Source: Bordetella genomosp. 11
Lineage (GTDB): Bacteria > Pseudomonadota > Gammaproteobacteria > Burkholderiales > Burkholderiaceae_B
Reading direction: 5' to 3'
NCBI RefSeq assembly: GCF_002261215.1
Contig: NZ_NEVS01000001.1
Location: 1,116,001-1,180,000 of the forward strand
DNA length: 64,000 bases
Part shown: one piece after another, positions 1 through 7,349 of the stretch
Layout: every line of letters begins with the position of its first letter
Position numbering within the stretch: the first letter of the stretch is position 1
Made by a program: the position numbers and the translations under genes
Notes under the pieces: model-generated
Told to the model about the DNA's origin: nothing
What the model saw: the letters and a program-made list of their open reading frames with translations, nothing else
Database searches by the model: none

Positions 1-552
1 TTCTGGCAATCCTGGTCCCGTGCCTTCGACGGGCGCGTGCCGCCCACCACCGTCGTGCCGGTACGTCATCCGGCCTTCGGTACCCGCGATGCGACGATCG
101 AGATCAACCTGGTGGCCGCGCATGCCTCCGCGGCCGGCCGCGTCCGCGATATCGACTGCGATGTTTCCCTGATCGCGCCAGACATGCTGCCGGCCCGCGT
201 GTTCGATGGCGTGCTGTTCGTCGCCGGCCTGATGGCTGTCGAGGACGGTGGCCTTTGCCCAGGCGCGCGCCCGCAACCCGGCGCGCCTTACTATGGCGAC
301 CCCGTCCACGCGCAGGCGGCCGATATCCTGGAAAAGGCCCAGGTCATCTTCGCCGCCGCCGGCACCGACCTGGGCCGCGTCGTCCGGGCCCTGCATTTCC
401 ACACCGACCTGAAGGACTTCCGCCGAAGCTACATGGCCTGGGACCCGTCCTTGCGGCGCGCCGGCCTGCCTTTCAGCGCCATGCAGGTGGCCGACCGCTT
501 ATTCCTGCCCGGCGCGGCGGTCATCATGGATCTGTGGGGGTATGTGCCCTGA
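1..552 (+). CDS. RidA-family protein, C-terminal part (5' end outside window)
   Basis: The frame is open from base 1 and ends at TGA 550-552, so the gene starts upstream; the GTG at 37 is only an internal codon. The visible 183 residues include a RidA/YjgF-like C-terminal stretch: a proposed alpha helix (residues about 95-110), a TDL..F....M motif and a hydrophobic C-terminal strand, the usual pattern of this trimeric beta-alpha fold. An earlier segment around DGVLFVAGLMAVEDGG also resembles the RidA core strand, so this may be the second half of a two-domain RidA protein. Family members remove reactive enamine/imine intermediates or act as deaminases. The substrate here cannot be read from the fragment. 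Confidence 0.7.
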   Translation, partial: FWQSWSRAFDGRVPPTTVVPVRHPAFGTRDATIEINLVAAHASAAGRVRDIDCDVSLIAPDMLPARVFDGVLFVAGLMAVEDGGLCPGARPQPGAPYYGDPVHAQAADILEKAQVIFAAAGTDLGRVVRALHFHTDLKDFRRSYMAWDPSLRRAGLPFSAMQVADRLFLPGAAVIMDLWGYVP

Positions 553-686
553 TGGCGCAGGCCACTTGCAGGCATCTTGCCGGTGCCACGCGATTGCCGT
601 CCAGTGCCCTATGATGCATCCCGGACGGACGGGCGCCGCGTGGCAGCCTTCTCCCGGCCGCATTGCAAATTCCTGGAGACTTCATC

Positions 687-989
687 GTGCTGTATGCCAT
701 ACACCTGCTCGACAAGCCCGGCGTCGCCGACATCCGTACCCGGGTACGTCCCGAACACCGCGCGTATCTGGCCACCAAGGCGGACCACATGGCCTTCGCC
801 GGCCCATTATTGGCGGACGACGGCCAAACCATGATCGGCAGCCTGCTGGTCATCGATTTCCCCTCCCGGCAGGCGGCGGAGGAATGGTTGAAAGACGAGC
901 CGTTCACGCGGCACGGCGTGTACGGCTCCACGGCGATCCACGCCTTCGCCAACCTGTGGCCGCAGAAAGTGGGCTTTCCGGCGGCCTGA
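687..989 (+). CDS. YciI-like protein
   Basis: A 100-residue protein of the YciI/YCII fold (dimeric alpha-beta barrel related to muconolactone isomerase). The start is taken as GTG 687, because GGAG at 675-678 sits at the right distance and the protein then begins MLYAIHLLDKPG, where this family usually begins. Conserved family features are visible: the R..H..Y stretch (residues about 20-27), a central GPL....G and the D.P....GVY..... segment near residues 70-80. The reaction is not known for most members. It lies 134 bases after the RidA-like gene and could share its transcript. Confidence 0.75.
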   Translation: MLYAIHLLDKPGVADIRTRVRPEHRAYLATKADHMAFAGPLLADDGQTMIGSLLVIDFPSRQAAEEWLKDEPFTRHGVYGSTAIHAFANLWPQKVGFPAA

Positions 990-1193
990 TGCCGGGCCGG
1001 GCCGACATTGACCGGCCCGTCGTCGGCCCGCCGCGTTGCCGCCCCAGGGCGTTGTCGATCTGGCCGAGACACCGCGTACCGAGCTGTCACGCATCGGCTA
1101 CGTCGCGGGGCGCGCTTAAGCGTTTGAGATAACACGCGCAATCAACGTCGAGCGCAACGATGACTTGGTGTTGGGTGTCGCCCCCCGGCTGGC

Positions 1194-1427
1194 TGGGCAC
1201 AATCCGGCGCACTGATCGGCGGGAGTTTGGTGGGCCTGGGACTATGCTGCCAGTTTTAAGGCATCCAAAGATGCGTCCATGTTGGCAGGCAGAAAAGCAA
1301 AAAGCCCTGATCGCTCAGGGCTTTTCAGCGTGATCGTTGTCCTGGACATATCGTCGGCAACGTTCTGGAATTCTGGCGGAGCGGACGGGGCTCGAACCCG
1401 CGACCCCTGGCGTGACAGGCCGGTATT
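1194..1427. repeat. Left copy of island-flanking direct repeat
   Basis: Begins with GGGCACAATCCGG and ends in the anticodon-proximal part of the tRNA-Asp relic (GGTATT). The partner is at 3884-4107. Differences are scattered substitutions and short indels, so the two copies are old rather than freshly made. The repeat includes a hairpin terminator and the sequence CGTTCTGGAATTCTGGCGGA just past the tRNA 3' end, identical in both copies. Confidence 0.85.
1300..1325. terminator. Intrinsic terminator beside tRNA-Asp relic
   Basis: AAAAGCCCTGA, a four-base loop, then TCAGGGCTTTT form a perfect 11-bp stem flanked by T on one side and A on the other. It would work in either direction. Its twin follows the intact tRNA-Asp gene at 3992-4015. 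Confidence 0.75.
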
Positions 1428-1484
1428 GCGGTCGTCGCACGCCCTTGCAGGGCGCGCTTCTCCAACCAACTTAACTACGTTGCG
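1374..1484 (-). pseudogene. tRNA-Asp pseudogene with 34-base insertion
   Basis: Read on the minus strand, 1427-1374 matches the 3' half of the intact tRNA-Asp at 4054-4130, including anticodon GTC, T-arm and CCA, with one change in the anticodon stem. The 5' half is also recognisable (1484-1462), but its acceptor strand no longer pairs with the 3' end. Between them lie 34 extra bases (1428-1461) containing the hairpin CGCCCT-TGC-AGGGCG. The insertion sits near tRNA position 26, not at the usual intron site 37/38, so this is very unlikely to yield a working tRNA. Confidence 0.8.
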
Positions 1485-1540
1485 GGTGGTTTGGGCATTC
1501 TTTGAGCACAATCAGGCGGCGATTGGGTTTGGAGAATCCC

Positions 1541-1680
1541 GTGGCGACCATCAGCAAGCATCGGAATAAATGGAAGTGCCAAGTACGGCGGGAAGGGGTT
1601 TCCGCCCAGAAGTAAGATCGTTGAGAGCGGGGCCGAGGCGGAGGCCTGGGGGCTACAGACGGAGGCCGAGATAGTCCGCA
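1541..1680 (+). pseudogene. Tyrosine-type integrase, N-terminal remnant
   Basis: GTG 1541 is preceded by GGAG at 1531-1534. The first codons read VATISKHRNKWKCQVRREG, the beta-strand start of the arm-binding domain seen in many island integrases. At the GGGG run 1595-1598 the reading shifts by one base, and the next frame continues with GFPPRSK....AEAEAW....EAEIVRS, the expected following sequence of such integrases. Similarity stops at about 1680, where a resolvase remnant on the other strand begins. The catalytic domain is missing, so the protein is dead. Its place right beside the tRNA relic fits the original integrase of the island. Confidence 0.75.
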
Positions 1681-1935
1681 GCAGCCTTTCCACAGTGCCA
1701 ACAACGTCCGTCGCGTTGCGCCCCAGGCGGTCCAGCTTCGTGACCACCAACGTATCCCCATCCTCAAGCTTGCCCATCAGCTTGGCGAAGATTGGGCACT
1801 CAGCGGCGAGCACGCGGCCGGAAATGGTTTCGATGACGACCCGCTGCGGCTTATGGCCAAGCCGGCGTTCTCAACCTCCTTGACTTGATTGTCAGTGGTG
1901 GCCTTCGGCGGACACGCGGGCGACAGAAAGGTGCG
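1681..1935 (-). pseudogene. Tn3-type serine resolvase, frameshifted remnant
   Basis: On the minus strand, pieces in different frames line up as a Tn3/Hin-type resolvase: an ARVSAEG start, then DNQVKEVENAGLA, then KPQRVVIETISG, then the clear core KLEDGDTLVVTKLDRLGRN up to VERL. At least two frame changes separate the pieces and the C-terminal half with its helix-turn-helix is missing, so this is a decayed fragment. It meets the integrase remnant tail-on at about 1680, suggesting a transposon or rearrangement cut the integrase gene there. Confidence 0.75.
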
Positions 1936-2124
1936 GCTAGTAATGTCGAATACTTGTTCCGAAATGGATGATCCGAATTATCAATGTTCCGAATGGTGGC
2001 CAAGGATTTTCGTGACAACAGATCGGCCTTGCCCGGGCTGCTCTGTATACGATCGATTTCGGAGCACTACCGACGTGACCATTGTTGGATTACAGTGCAG
2101 AGCAAATCATTAACGGAGCGTTAT

Positions 2125-2820
2125 ATGGCGTTCTCATGGCGTTGCCCGTATTGCCACCATCATTCGATCATCACTGAAGATAACTCGACCGGCGGTGAGA
2201 CATTCTTTAATAAAGGCAATAAGGACGGGCCGCTAGCAGTCCTTACTCACGTCATTGTGTGCCCTAACAGGGAATGCAAAGAATATGCCATCAAAGTGGA
2301 ACTAGTCCGAGTCACCACCGACAAGGAGCGACGATACGGAAAGACGCTCGATACGTGGCATCTTCGCCCCGGATCTCGGGTAAAACCACTACCAGACTAC
2401 ATCCCAATCGCCATTGCACAGGACTACGCCGAGGCGTGTGCAATCTGCGATCTAAGTCCCAAGGCGTCTGCAACGCTTTCTAGACGATGCTTGCAAGGGA
2501 TGATCCGGGATTTTTTCAAGCTGCCACACCTCAGAAATCTCGCTGCTGAAATTCAAGCGATCCGGGAGCAAGTAGCTGAAGACACGTGGGAATCAATTGA
2601 AGCCGTCAGGACTATTGGCAACATTGGCGCGCACATGGAACGAGAGATAGACGTGATTGTCGATGTTGAGCCGGACGAGGCGGGGTTGCTGATCGGCCTA
2701 ATAGAGTCCTTGATAGAAGACTGGTACGTGGCCCGGCATAACCGACAGGTGCGCAACGCGCAAATCAAAGCCACGGCCGCCGAAAAGCAAGCGGCTCGAC
2801 GTGTAACGCCTGGAGGCTAG
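2125..2820 (+). CDS. DUF4145-like protein with N-terminal zinc-ribbon cysteines
   Basis: 231 residues from ATG 2125; GGAG at 2115-2118 supports this start over an upstream ATG at 1984. The N-terminus has paired cysteines (C7, C10 and C46, C51) that could bind zinc. The second half has the DUF4145 pattern: LSPKASATLSRRCLQGMI (residues about 112-129) and a later IGNIGAHME motif followed by acidic residues and helices. DUF4145 domains are often found near or fused to restriction and defence proteins, but the activity is not established. Base composition is lower in GC than the neighbouring chromosome, as expected for island cargo. It is convergent with the TIR gene. A defence role is inference. 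Confidence 0.75.
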   Translation: MAFSWRCPYCHHHSIITEDNSTGGETFFNKGNKDGPLAVLTHVIVCPNRECKEYAIKVELVRVTTDKERRYGKTLDTWHLRPGSRVKPLPDYIPIAIAQDYAEACAICDLSPKASATLSRRCLQGMIRDFFKLPHLRNLAAEIQAIREQVAEDTWESIEAVRTIGNIGAHMEREIDVIVDVEPDEAGLLIGLIESLIEDWYVARHNRQVRNAQIKATAAEKQAARRVTPGG

Positions 2821-2926
2821 GGGCACCAACTCCGACCACAGAACGCGAGGGGCCTACGGGGGGAAACTGGCTGGCGCGCGAGTGGCGCTACCCCCGCGGA
2901 AAATCGCATCGGAATTCGGCCCCAGA

Positions 2927-3761
2927 CTAGTCCCGCCAACTAATCTGATGGGGTCGAATAGGCAAGGCGCGGAGTATTTCGTATAGCGCCTCAGCCTCGG
3001 ACGACGGCTCCTTGTACACGAACCTCCGCAGTAGATCGGGTACGTTGCCTTTCTTGCCGTCCTGGCTTAGCTGCAACGTAATAATTTCGAACCGTTCTTC
3101 CTTCGCGCGCTTCTGCGCTATAGCGTAATCTACCTCGGTCGCTAAGAAGTTCTCATCTACGAAGTTAGGCGTCACGAAGAACACCGCCGCACAAGAGTCG
3201 TTGAATCCTTTAAGTATTGTCCGCTCCAGCGGTGCCCCGGCGGTCATCGCATCCTCGTCAAGCCACGGCTCAAAGCCGATTTCTGCGAGTACTTTTTTAA
3301 ACTCACGGACGAGAGGCTTATCTGCCGTTTTATGGCTCAGGAAAATTTTCATCGGCGTGAGGTTCTTAGCACGCTCATGGTTCTCTAACATCGCGTCGAA
3401 CTCGCATTTAGCCAGGTTACCGTTGGGCTCGCATAGGAGTACAGCATCCATTGAAGTAAATCCGAAATGCTGGGCGACTCGTCGTCTTACCGCCGCCCGG
3501 GATTCGGGGGTGATTTCCTGCACACCAACGACGAAACCTGGAAGTTCTCCATGATCGCTGGTAATCATCATGGCATTGTTGCCAGTATGCTGGAGGCCGA
3601 AAAGGCCCCAACCGTTGAATGACGCCCGGTGCAACGTGAAACCAGACAACAGCGGCCAGTGGTGGCCCAGCTCGGGGTATTTTTTTTTCCACCATCGGCC
3701 GATAAATCGACCGAAGGGCCCCCTGAAGTTCAAAGTAAAGTTCTGCGTTTTGGTTTGACAC
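2927..3761 (-). CDS. TIR-domain protein, apparently frameshifted at A9
   Basis: The likely start is GTG 3761, with GAGG six bases upstream and an in-frame TAG just before it. That frame reads MSNQNAELYFELQG..YRPMVEKK and then meets nine A on the coding strand (complement of 3680-3688). Downstream the convincing frame is one base off and continues KYPELGHHW... to the end; removing one A would give one 277-residue protein. It would have an N-terminal domain (about 1-135) that I do not recognise, then a TIR domain from about 137 (KIFLSHKTADKPLV) with the D..A.W..D loop and a candidate catalytic Glu near 209 in FLATEVDYAI. TIR domains of this type often cleave NAD+ in defence or cell-death systems. 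The run may be slippage-prone, a real mutation or a sequence error. Confidence 0.7.
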
Positions 3762-3883
3762 AGAAAGCCTCTAGATTCGAGTTGACGCGGGTGTCGGGGT
3801 TGCCCGGGCGCTGGAAGGCAGTTCTTAGGCCAGGCGATAGATACTATCAAACGCTACGGAGGTAGTTCCGGCAGGCCGATCAC

Positions 3884-4107
3884 GGGCACAATCCGGGCAC
3901 ACTAATCGGATAGAATTTAGTGGGCTTGGGACTATGCTGCCAGTTCTCAGGCATCCAAAGATGCGCCCATGGTTGGCAAGCAGAAAAGCAAAAAGCCCTG
4001 ATTTCTCAGGGCTTTCGCGTGACCGCTGTTGTCACAACAACGTTCTGGAATTCTGGCGGAGCGGACGGGGCTCGAACCCGCGACCCCCGGCGTGACAGGC
4101 CGGTATT
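3884..4107. repeat. Right copy of island-flanking direct repeat
   Basis: Partner of 1194-1427. It starts with GGGCACAATCCGG and runs through the terminator into the 3' half of the intact tRNA-Asp gene. The shared stretch ends at the GGTATT of the anticodon arm; beyond it this copy continues as a normal tRNA. Confidence 0.85.
3992..4015 (-). terminator. Terminator of the tRNA-Ala-Glu-Asp unit
   Basis: AAAGCCCTGA and TCAGGGCTTT pair around a short loop; on the minus strand the stem is followed by TTTTTGCTTTTC. It lies about 40 bases past the tRNA-Asp 3' end and would end the leftward tRNA transcript. Confidence 0.75.
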
Positions 4108-4130
4108 CTAACCAACTGAACTACCGCTCC
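4054..4130 (-). tRNA. tRNA-Asp (GTC)
   Basis: 77 bases on the minus strand. The seven-base acceptor stem GGAGCGG pairs with CCGCTCC, anticodon GTC lies in CCTGTCACG, the T-arm is GGGTTCGAGCCC and CCA is encoded. It is the last tRNA of a three-gene leftward unit. Its 3' half is the sequence duplicated at the other end of the island, so this is the reconstituted attachment-site gene. Confidence 0.97.
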
Positions 4131-4194
4131 GCAGCGGTGTATTCGCACAGCATCGCGAGCGACACTGAACCTACAACCTTGCCAGCATTTAAAC

Positions 4195-4270
4195 TGGCGT
4201 CCCCTAGGGGATTCGAACCCCTGTACTCACCGTGAAAGGGTGATGTCCTAGGCCTCTAGACGAAGGGGAC
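4195..4270 (-). tRNA. tRNA-Glu (TTC)
   Basis: 76 bases on the minus strand, starting GTCCCCTTCGTCTAGAGGCC, with anticodon TTC in CCTTTCACG, T-arm GGGTTCGAATCCC, acceptor stem GTCCCCT/AGGGGAC and an encoded CCA. It lies 64 bases upstream of tRNA-Asp in the same transcript. Confidence 0.97.
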
Positions 4271-4302
4271 CTTGAACTGACTACAGCAACTTCGCTTTCG
4301 AC

Positions 4303-4378
<76 letters not shown>

Positions 4379-4513
4379 GTGTACTTCTGGCCGAAACTTC
4401 CGACGAAATACGAGGCAAAAATCCTGCAAAATCAGCGCTTGGGGTTACAGCATGACTGTTCGCTGCGACTGTTCTTGCCGGCTTTTTGTCTGTGCCGTTG
4501 GCGAAGAAACGAG

Positions 4514-4542
4514 ATTATGCACGACTTTTTTTGGGCGTGCAA
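4514..4542 (-). promoter_or_regulatory. Candidate sigma-70 promoter for the tRNA unit
   Basis: On the minus strand TTGCAC (4542-4537) is followed after exactly 17 bases by CATAAT (4519-4514). It points toward tRNA-Ala about 130 bases downstream. It is the best -35/-10 pair in the 260-base gap between the tRNAs and the aldo/keto reductase gene. No experimental start is known. Confidence 0.5.
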
Positions 4543-4640
4543 GTTGGGCGCATGACTCCCGTGGGCATGGCATATGCCGACGCGGCGAGGCGCCGAATAC
4601 CGCCCGTCAGGATGGCGGGAATCTGACAAGGAGGCACCGC

Positions 4641-5693
4641 ATGAGTCCCACTTCTTTTCCGGTTCGACGGCTGGGCCGCACCGACATGGACATTACGCGC
4701 GTGGGTTTCGGCGCCTGGGCGATCGGCGGCCCGGGCTGGGCGGCCGGATGGGGCGCGCAGGACGACGCCGACTCCATCGCCGCCCTGCGTCACGCGGTGG
4801 CGCGCGGCATCAACTGGATCGACACGGCCGCGGTGTACGGCCTGGGCCATTCCGAGGAACTGGTCGGCCAGGCGCTCAAGGGCATGGCGCCCAGCCAGCG
4901 TCCCTACGTGTTCACCAAATGCGGGCTGGTGTGGGACAAGGATCACCCCACCGCGCCACCCCGTCGCGTCGGGGCGGCGCGCAGCCTGCGGACCGAGCTG
5001 GAAGCATCCCTCAGGCGCCTGGGCGTGGAGCGCATCGACCTGTACCAGATGCATTGGCCGGCCAACGACGGCGCGACGGTGGCCGAGTACTGGCAGACGT
5101 TGCTGGATCTGAAGGCGGAGGGCAAGGTGCGTGCCGTGGGCCTGTCCAATCACAATGCGGCCCAACTGGAGGATGCCGAGCGCCTGGGCCACGTGGATAC
5201 CTTGCAGCCCCCTTTTTCGGCCATCCGCCGCGATGCGGCCGCCGATTTGCTGCCGTGGTGCGTGGACCACGGGACGGGTGTCATCGTCTATAGCCCGATG
5301 CAGTCGGGATTGCTCAGTGGCGGCTTCAGCGAGGACCGCGCCGCCGCGCTGCCCGCCGACGACTGGCGTTCGCGCAACCCGGAGTTCACCGGCGAAAACC
5401 TGCGCCGCAATCTAGAACTGGCGGACGTCCTGCGGCGTGTCGCGGCGCGGCACGGCAGCACCGTCGCCGCCACGGCCATCGCATGGACGCTGGCCTGGCC
5501 CGGCGTCACCGGGGCCATCGTGGGCGCGCGGTCGGCAGGGCAGGTCGACGGCTGGGTCGGTGCCGCGACCCTGGAGCTGGACGACGACGATATGGCGGAG
5601 ATCGCCGCCTTCATCGAAACCAGCGGCGTCGGGACCGGGCCTTCGTCGCCGCGGCGGCAGGCGGGCGCCGACTTGCCGCTGCGCGAGAAATAA
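4641..5693 (+). CDS. Aldo/keto reductase
   Basis: 350 residues from ATG 4641, chosen because AAGGAGG ends seven bases upstream. It is a TIM-barrel NADP(H)-dependent oxidoreductase of the aldo/keto reductase family. The catalytic tetrad is visible: Asp61 and Tyr66 (WIDTAAVYGLGHSE), Lys93 (FTKCG) and His138 (YQMHW). The family's C-terminal cofactor-binding stretch is seen in GAIVGARS (about residue 290). The layout (LGRTDMDITRVGFGAWAIGG at the start) is that of the bacterial YajO/YdhF-like subgroup. The substrate cannot be told. It is convergent with lnt. Confidence 0.9.
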   Translation: MSPTSFPVRRLGRTDMDITRVGFGAWAIGGPGWAAGWGAQDDADSIAALRHAVARGINWIDTAAVYGLGHSEELVGQALKGMAPSQRPYVFTKCGLVWDKDHPTAPPRRVGAARSLRTELEASLRRLGVERIDLYQMHWPANDGATVAEYWQTLLDLKAEGKVRAVGLSNHNAAQLEDAERLGHVDTLQPPFSAIRRDAAADLLPWCVDHGTGVIVYSPMQSGLLSGGFSEDRAAALPADDWRSRNPEFTGENLRRNLELADVLRRVAARHGSTVAATAIAWTLAWPGVTGAIVGARSAGQVDGWVGAATLELDDDDMAEIAAFIETSGVGTGPSSPRRQAGADLPLREK

Positions 5694-5711
5694 GCCCCCG
5701 GCGGACCGATG

Positions 5712-5735
5712 GCCGCTACGCCGCTACGCCGCTAC
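5712..5735. repeat. Three copies of GCCGCTAC spanning the lnt stop
   Basis: Three perfect 8-bp units in tandem. The lnt stop codon (5724-5726 on the minus strand) lies in the middle unit. Because 8 is not a multiple of 3, gain or loss of a unit upstream of the stop would change the last residues of Lnt. Confidence 0.8.
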
Positions 5736-7349
5736 GCGCCGCCGGGTGGCCAGAAGAATCAATAGTCCCGCCGCCACCAGCCCGATCATGGTGGTATTGC
5801 CGGTGCGGACATAAGGCGTGAAGCCGGTCATGCCCTGCACGGTCGTCTGCAGGGCCGTCATCTGCATGGCGGGCGCCTGCGCCAGCACATGGCCGTGGGG
5901 GTCGATCGATACGGTCAGTCCGGTGTTGGTGGCCGCCAGCATCGGCCGCGCCGTTTCCAGTGTGCGCATGCGGCCGATCTGCAGGTGCTGCCGCAATGCC
6001 CAGGTGTCGCCGAACCATCCCAGGTTGCTGATATTCACCAGGATGGACGCGCCCGGCTCGCCGTTGGCGCCATGCCGTATGGCCGGCAGCAGTTCTTCGC
6101 CGAAAAGATCCTCGTAGCAGATGTTCAGGGCCAGTTGTTGCCCGTCGATATCGAAGGGCGGCTGGCGGACGTCGCCCCGGTCGAAATCGCCCAGCGGGAT
6201 ATCGAGCATGCGCACGAACCAATGGAAGCCCGGCGGCACGAATTCGCCCCAGGGCACCAGATGCTGCTTGTCGTAGCGCATGGCCAGCTCGCCGGTGCGC
6301 AGGGCTTCCACCGATGTGTTTCCGTCGAAGGCGACCGCGCTGTTGGTGTAGCGGTCGCGGCCGTCGACCACGCGATGCAGCGGCACGCCCATGACGATGG
6401 TGGCCTTGCGTTCCTCGGCGATGCGGCGCCACAGGTCCCAGGCGCGCGGGTCGAGCTGGTCCTGGAAGACCGGCAGGACGGTTTCGGGCAGGATGATGAG
6501 CTGCGGCGCCGGGGTGCCGGCCGGGGGCGGCATCGACGCCTGGTTCATGTGCTGCAGCAGGCCTTTTTCCATCAGGCCGGCATCGAACTTCTGCGACTGT
6601 TCGATATTGCCCTGGACCAGCCGTACCTCCAGCGGCGAGCCGTGCGGCCGGGACCATTCCACCCGCGACAGGCCCCAGCCGGCCAGTGCGGTGACGATGG
6701 CCAGCGCGGCGGCCATGCCGTCGCGCGGATCGCGCGGCACGTCGGCCGGCCGCCACAGCGCGGCCAATGCCGCGGCCGCGAAGGCCGCCAGCCAGGCGAT
6801 GCCGTAGACGCCGACCACCGGCGCCCAGCCGGCGTAGGGGCTATCGACGTGCGCGTAGCCGATATTCAGCCACGGAAAGCCTGTCCACAACGTGCCGCGC
6901 ACCCATTCCAGCGCCGTGAACCCGCAGGCGAAGGCCAGGGCGGCGCGCAGCCGGCGACCCGGCGTGGCGTTGGCCGCGAGCGGCGCCAGCCAGCGTGCCA
7001 GGACGCCCCCCGCGGCGGGAAACAGCGCGATGAATCCCGACAGCGCCAGCACGCCGGCGGCCGCCAGCGGCGACGACAGCCCGCCGTAGTCGTGCATGCT
7101 GACGTACAGCCAGTAGAGGCCCAGGGCATAACAGGCGAAGTGAAAGATCCAGCCGTCCCGCAGGGCCTGGCGCAATGTCGGCGCGGCCAGCTGGCGGCGC
7201 GCCAGGATGGCCAGCATCAGGACCTGTACCAGCGCCAGCGCGCCGTCGGGCAGGGGGCCGGGGGCAAACGTCAGGGCCTGGATGGCGCCGGCCGCGGCCA
7301 CGCAGGCCATACCCAGCACCCGCGGGTGGCGCGTCGTCGAAGTCGTCAT
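5724..7349 (-). CDS. lnt: Apolipoprotein N-acyltransferase
   Basis: 541 residues, inner membrane. It transfers an acyl chain from phospholipid to the N-terminal cysteine of lipoproteins, the last step of lipoprotein maturation. The N-terminal half has several membrane segments (about residues 10-200). The periplasmic C-terminal part is a nitrilase-like domain with the catalytic triad Glu289 (ILPET), Lys361 ([13 protein letters not shown]) and Cys411 (NICYED). The start ATG overlaps the corC stop by four bases (ATGA), so it is the last gene of the miaB-ybeZ-ybeY-corC-lnt operon. The stop codon lies inside an 8-bp tandem repeat. Confidence 0.95.
   Translation of the reverse strand: MTTSTTRHPRVLGMACVAAAGAIQALTFAPGPLPDGALALVQVLMLAILARRQLAAPTLRQALRDGWIFHFACYALGLYWLYVSMHDYGGLSSPLAAAGVLALSGFIALFPAAGGVLARWLAPLAANATPGRRLRAALAFACGFTALEWVRGTLWTGFPWLNIGYAHVDSPYAGWAPVVGVYGIAWLAAFAAAALAALWRPADVPRDPRDGMAAALAIVTALAGWGLSRVEWSRPHGSPLEVRLVQGNIEQSQKFDAGLMEKGLLQHMNQASMPPPAGTPAPQLIILPETVLPVFQDQLDPRAWDLWRRIAEERKATIVMGVPLHRVVDGRDRYTNSAVAFDGNTSVEALRTGELAMRYDKQHLVPWGEFVPPGFHWFVRMLDIPLGDFDRGDVRQPPFDIDGQQLALNICYEDLFGEELLPAIRHGANGEPGASILVNISNLGWFGDTWALRQHLQIGRMRTLETARPMLAATNTGLTVSIDPHGHVLAQAPAMQMTALQTTVQGMTGFTPYVRTGNTTMIGLVAAGLLILLATRRRVAA

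Larger units (their letters stand above)
1194..4107. mobile_element. Small tRNA-Asp genomic island bounded by ~220-bp direct repeats
   Basis: Two similar copies of about 220 bp (1194-1427 and 3884-4107, same orientation) bracket about 2.4 kb of visibly lower-GC DNA. Each copy carries the 3' half of tRNA-Asp plus its downstream terminator. An integrase N-terminus directly abuts the left tRNA relic, as expected for an element that used tRNA-Asp as attB. The cargo is a DUF4145-like gene and a TIR-domain gene, convergent. The integrase and a resolvase are both broken, so the island should no longer move by itself. A tandem duplication of the tRNA locus followed by insertion would also explain the long repeats. 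Confidence 0.75.

Noticed and set aside
1279..1569. Open frame over the left tRNA-Asp relic with a translated GADGARTRD motif
   Set aside because: This is the translation of the tRNA 3' half; such hypothetical proteins are well-known artefacts. The same applies to the frames at 3920-4235 over tRNA-Asp and tRNA-Glu.
1605..1660. Continuation of the resolvase into a DLTSGRK-like stretch
   Set aside because: The plus-strand integrase reading of the same bases (AEAEAW...EAEIV) is a much better fit.
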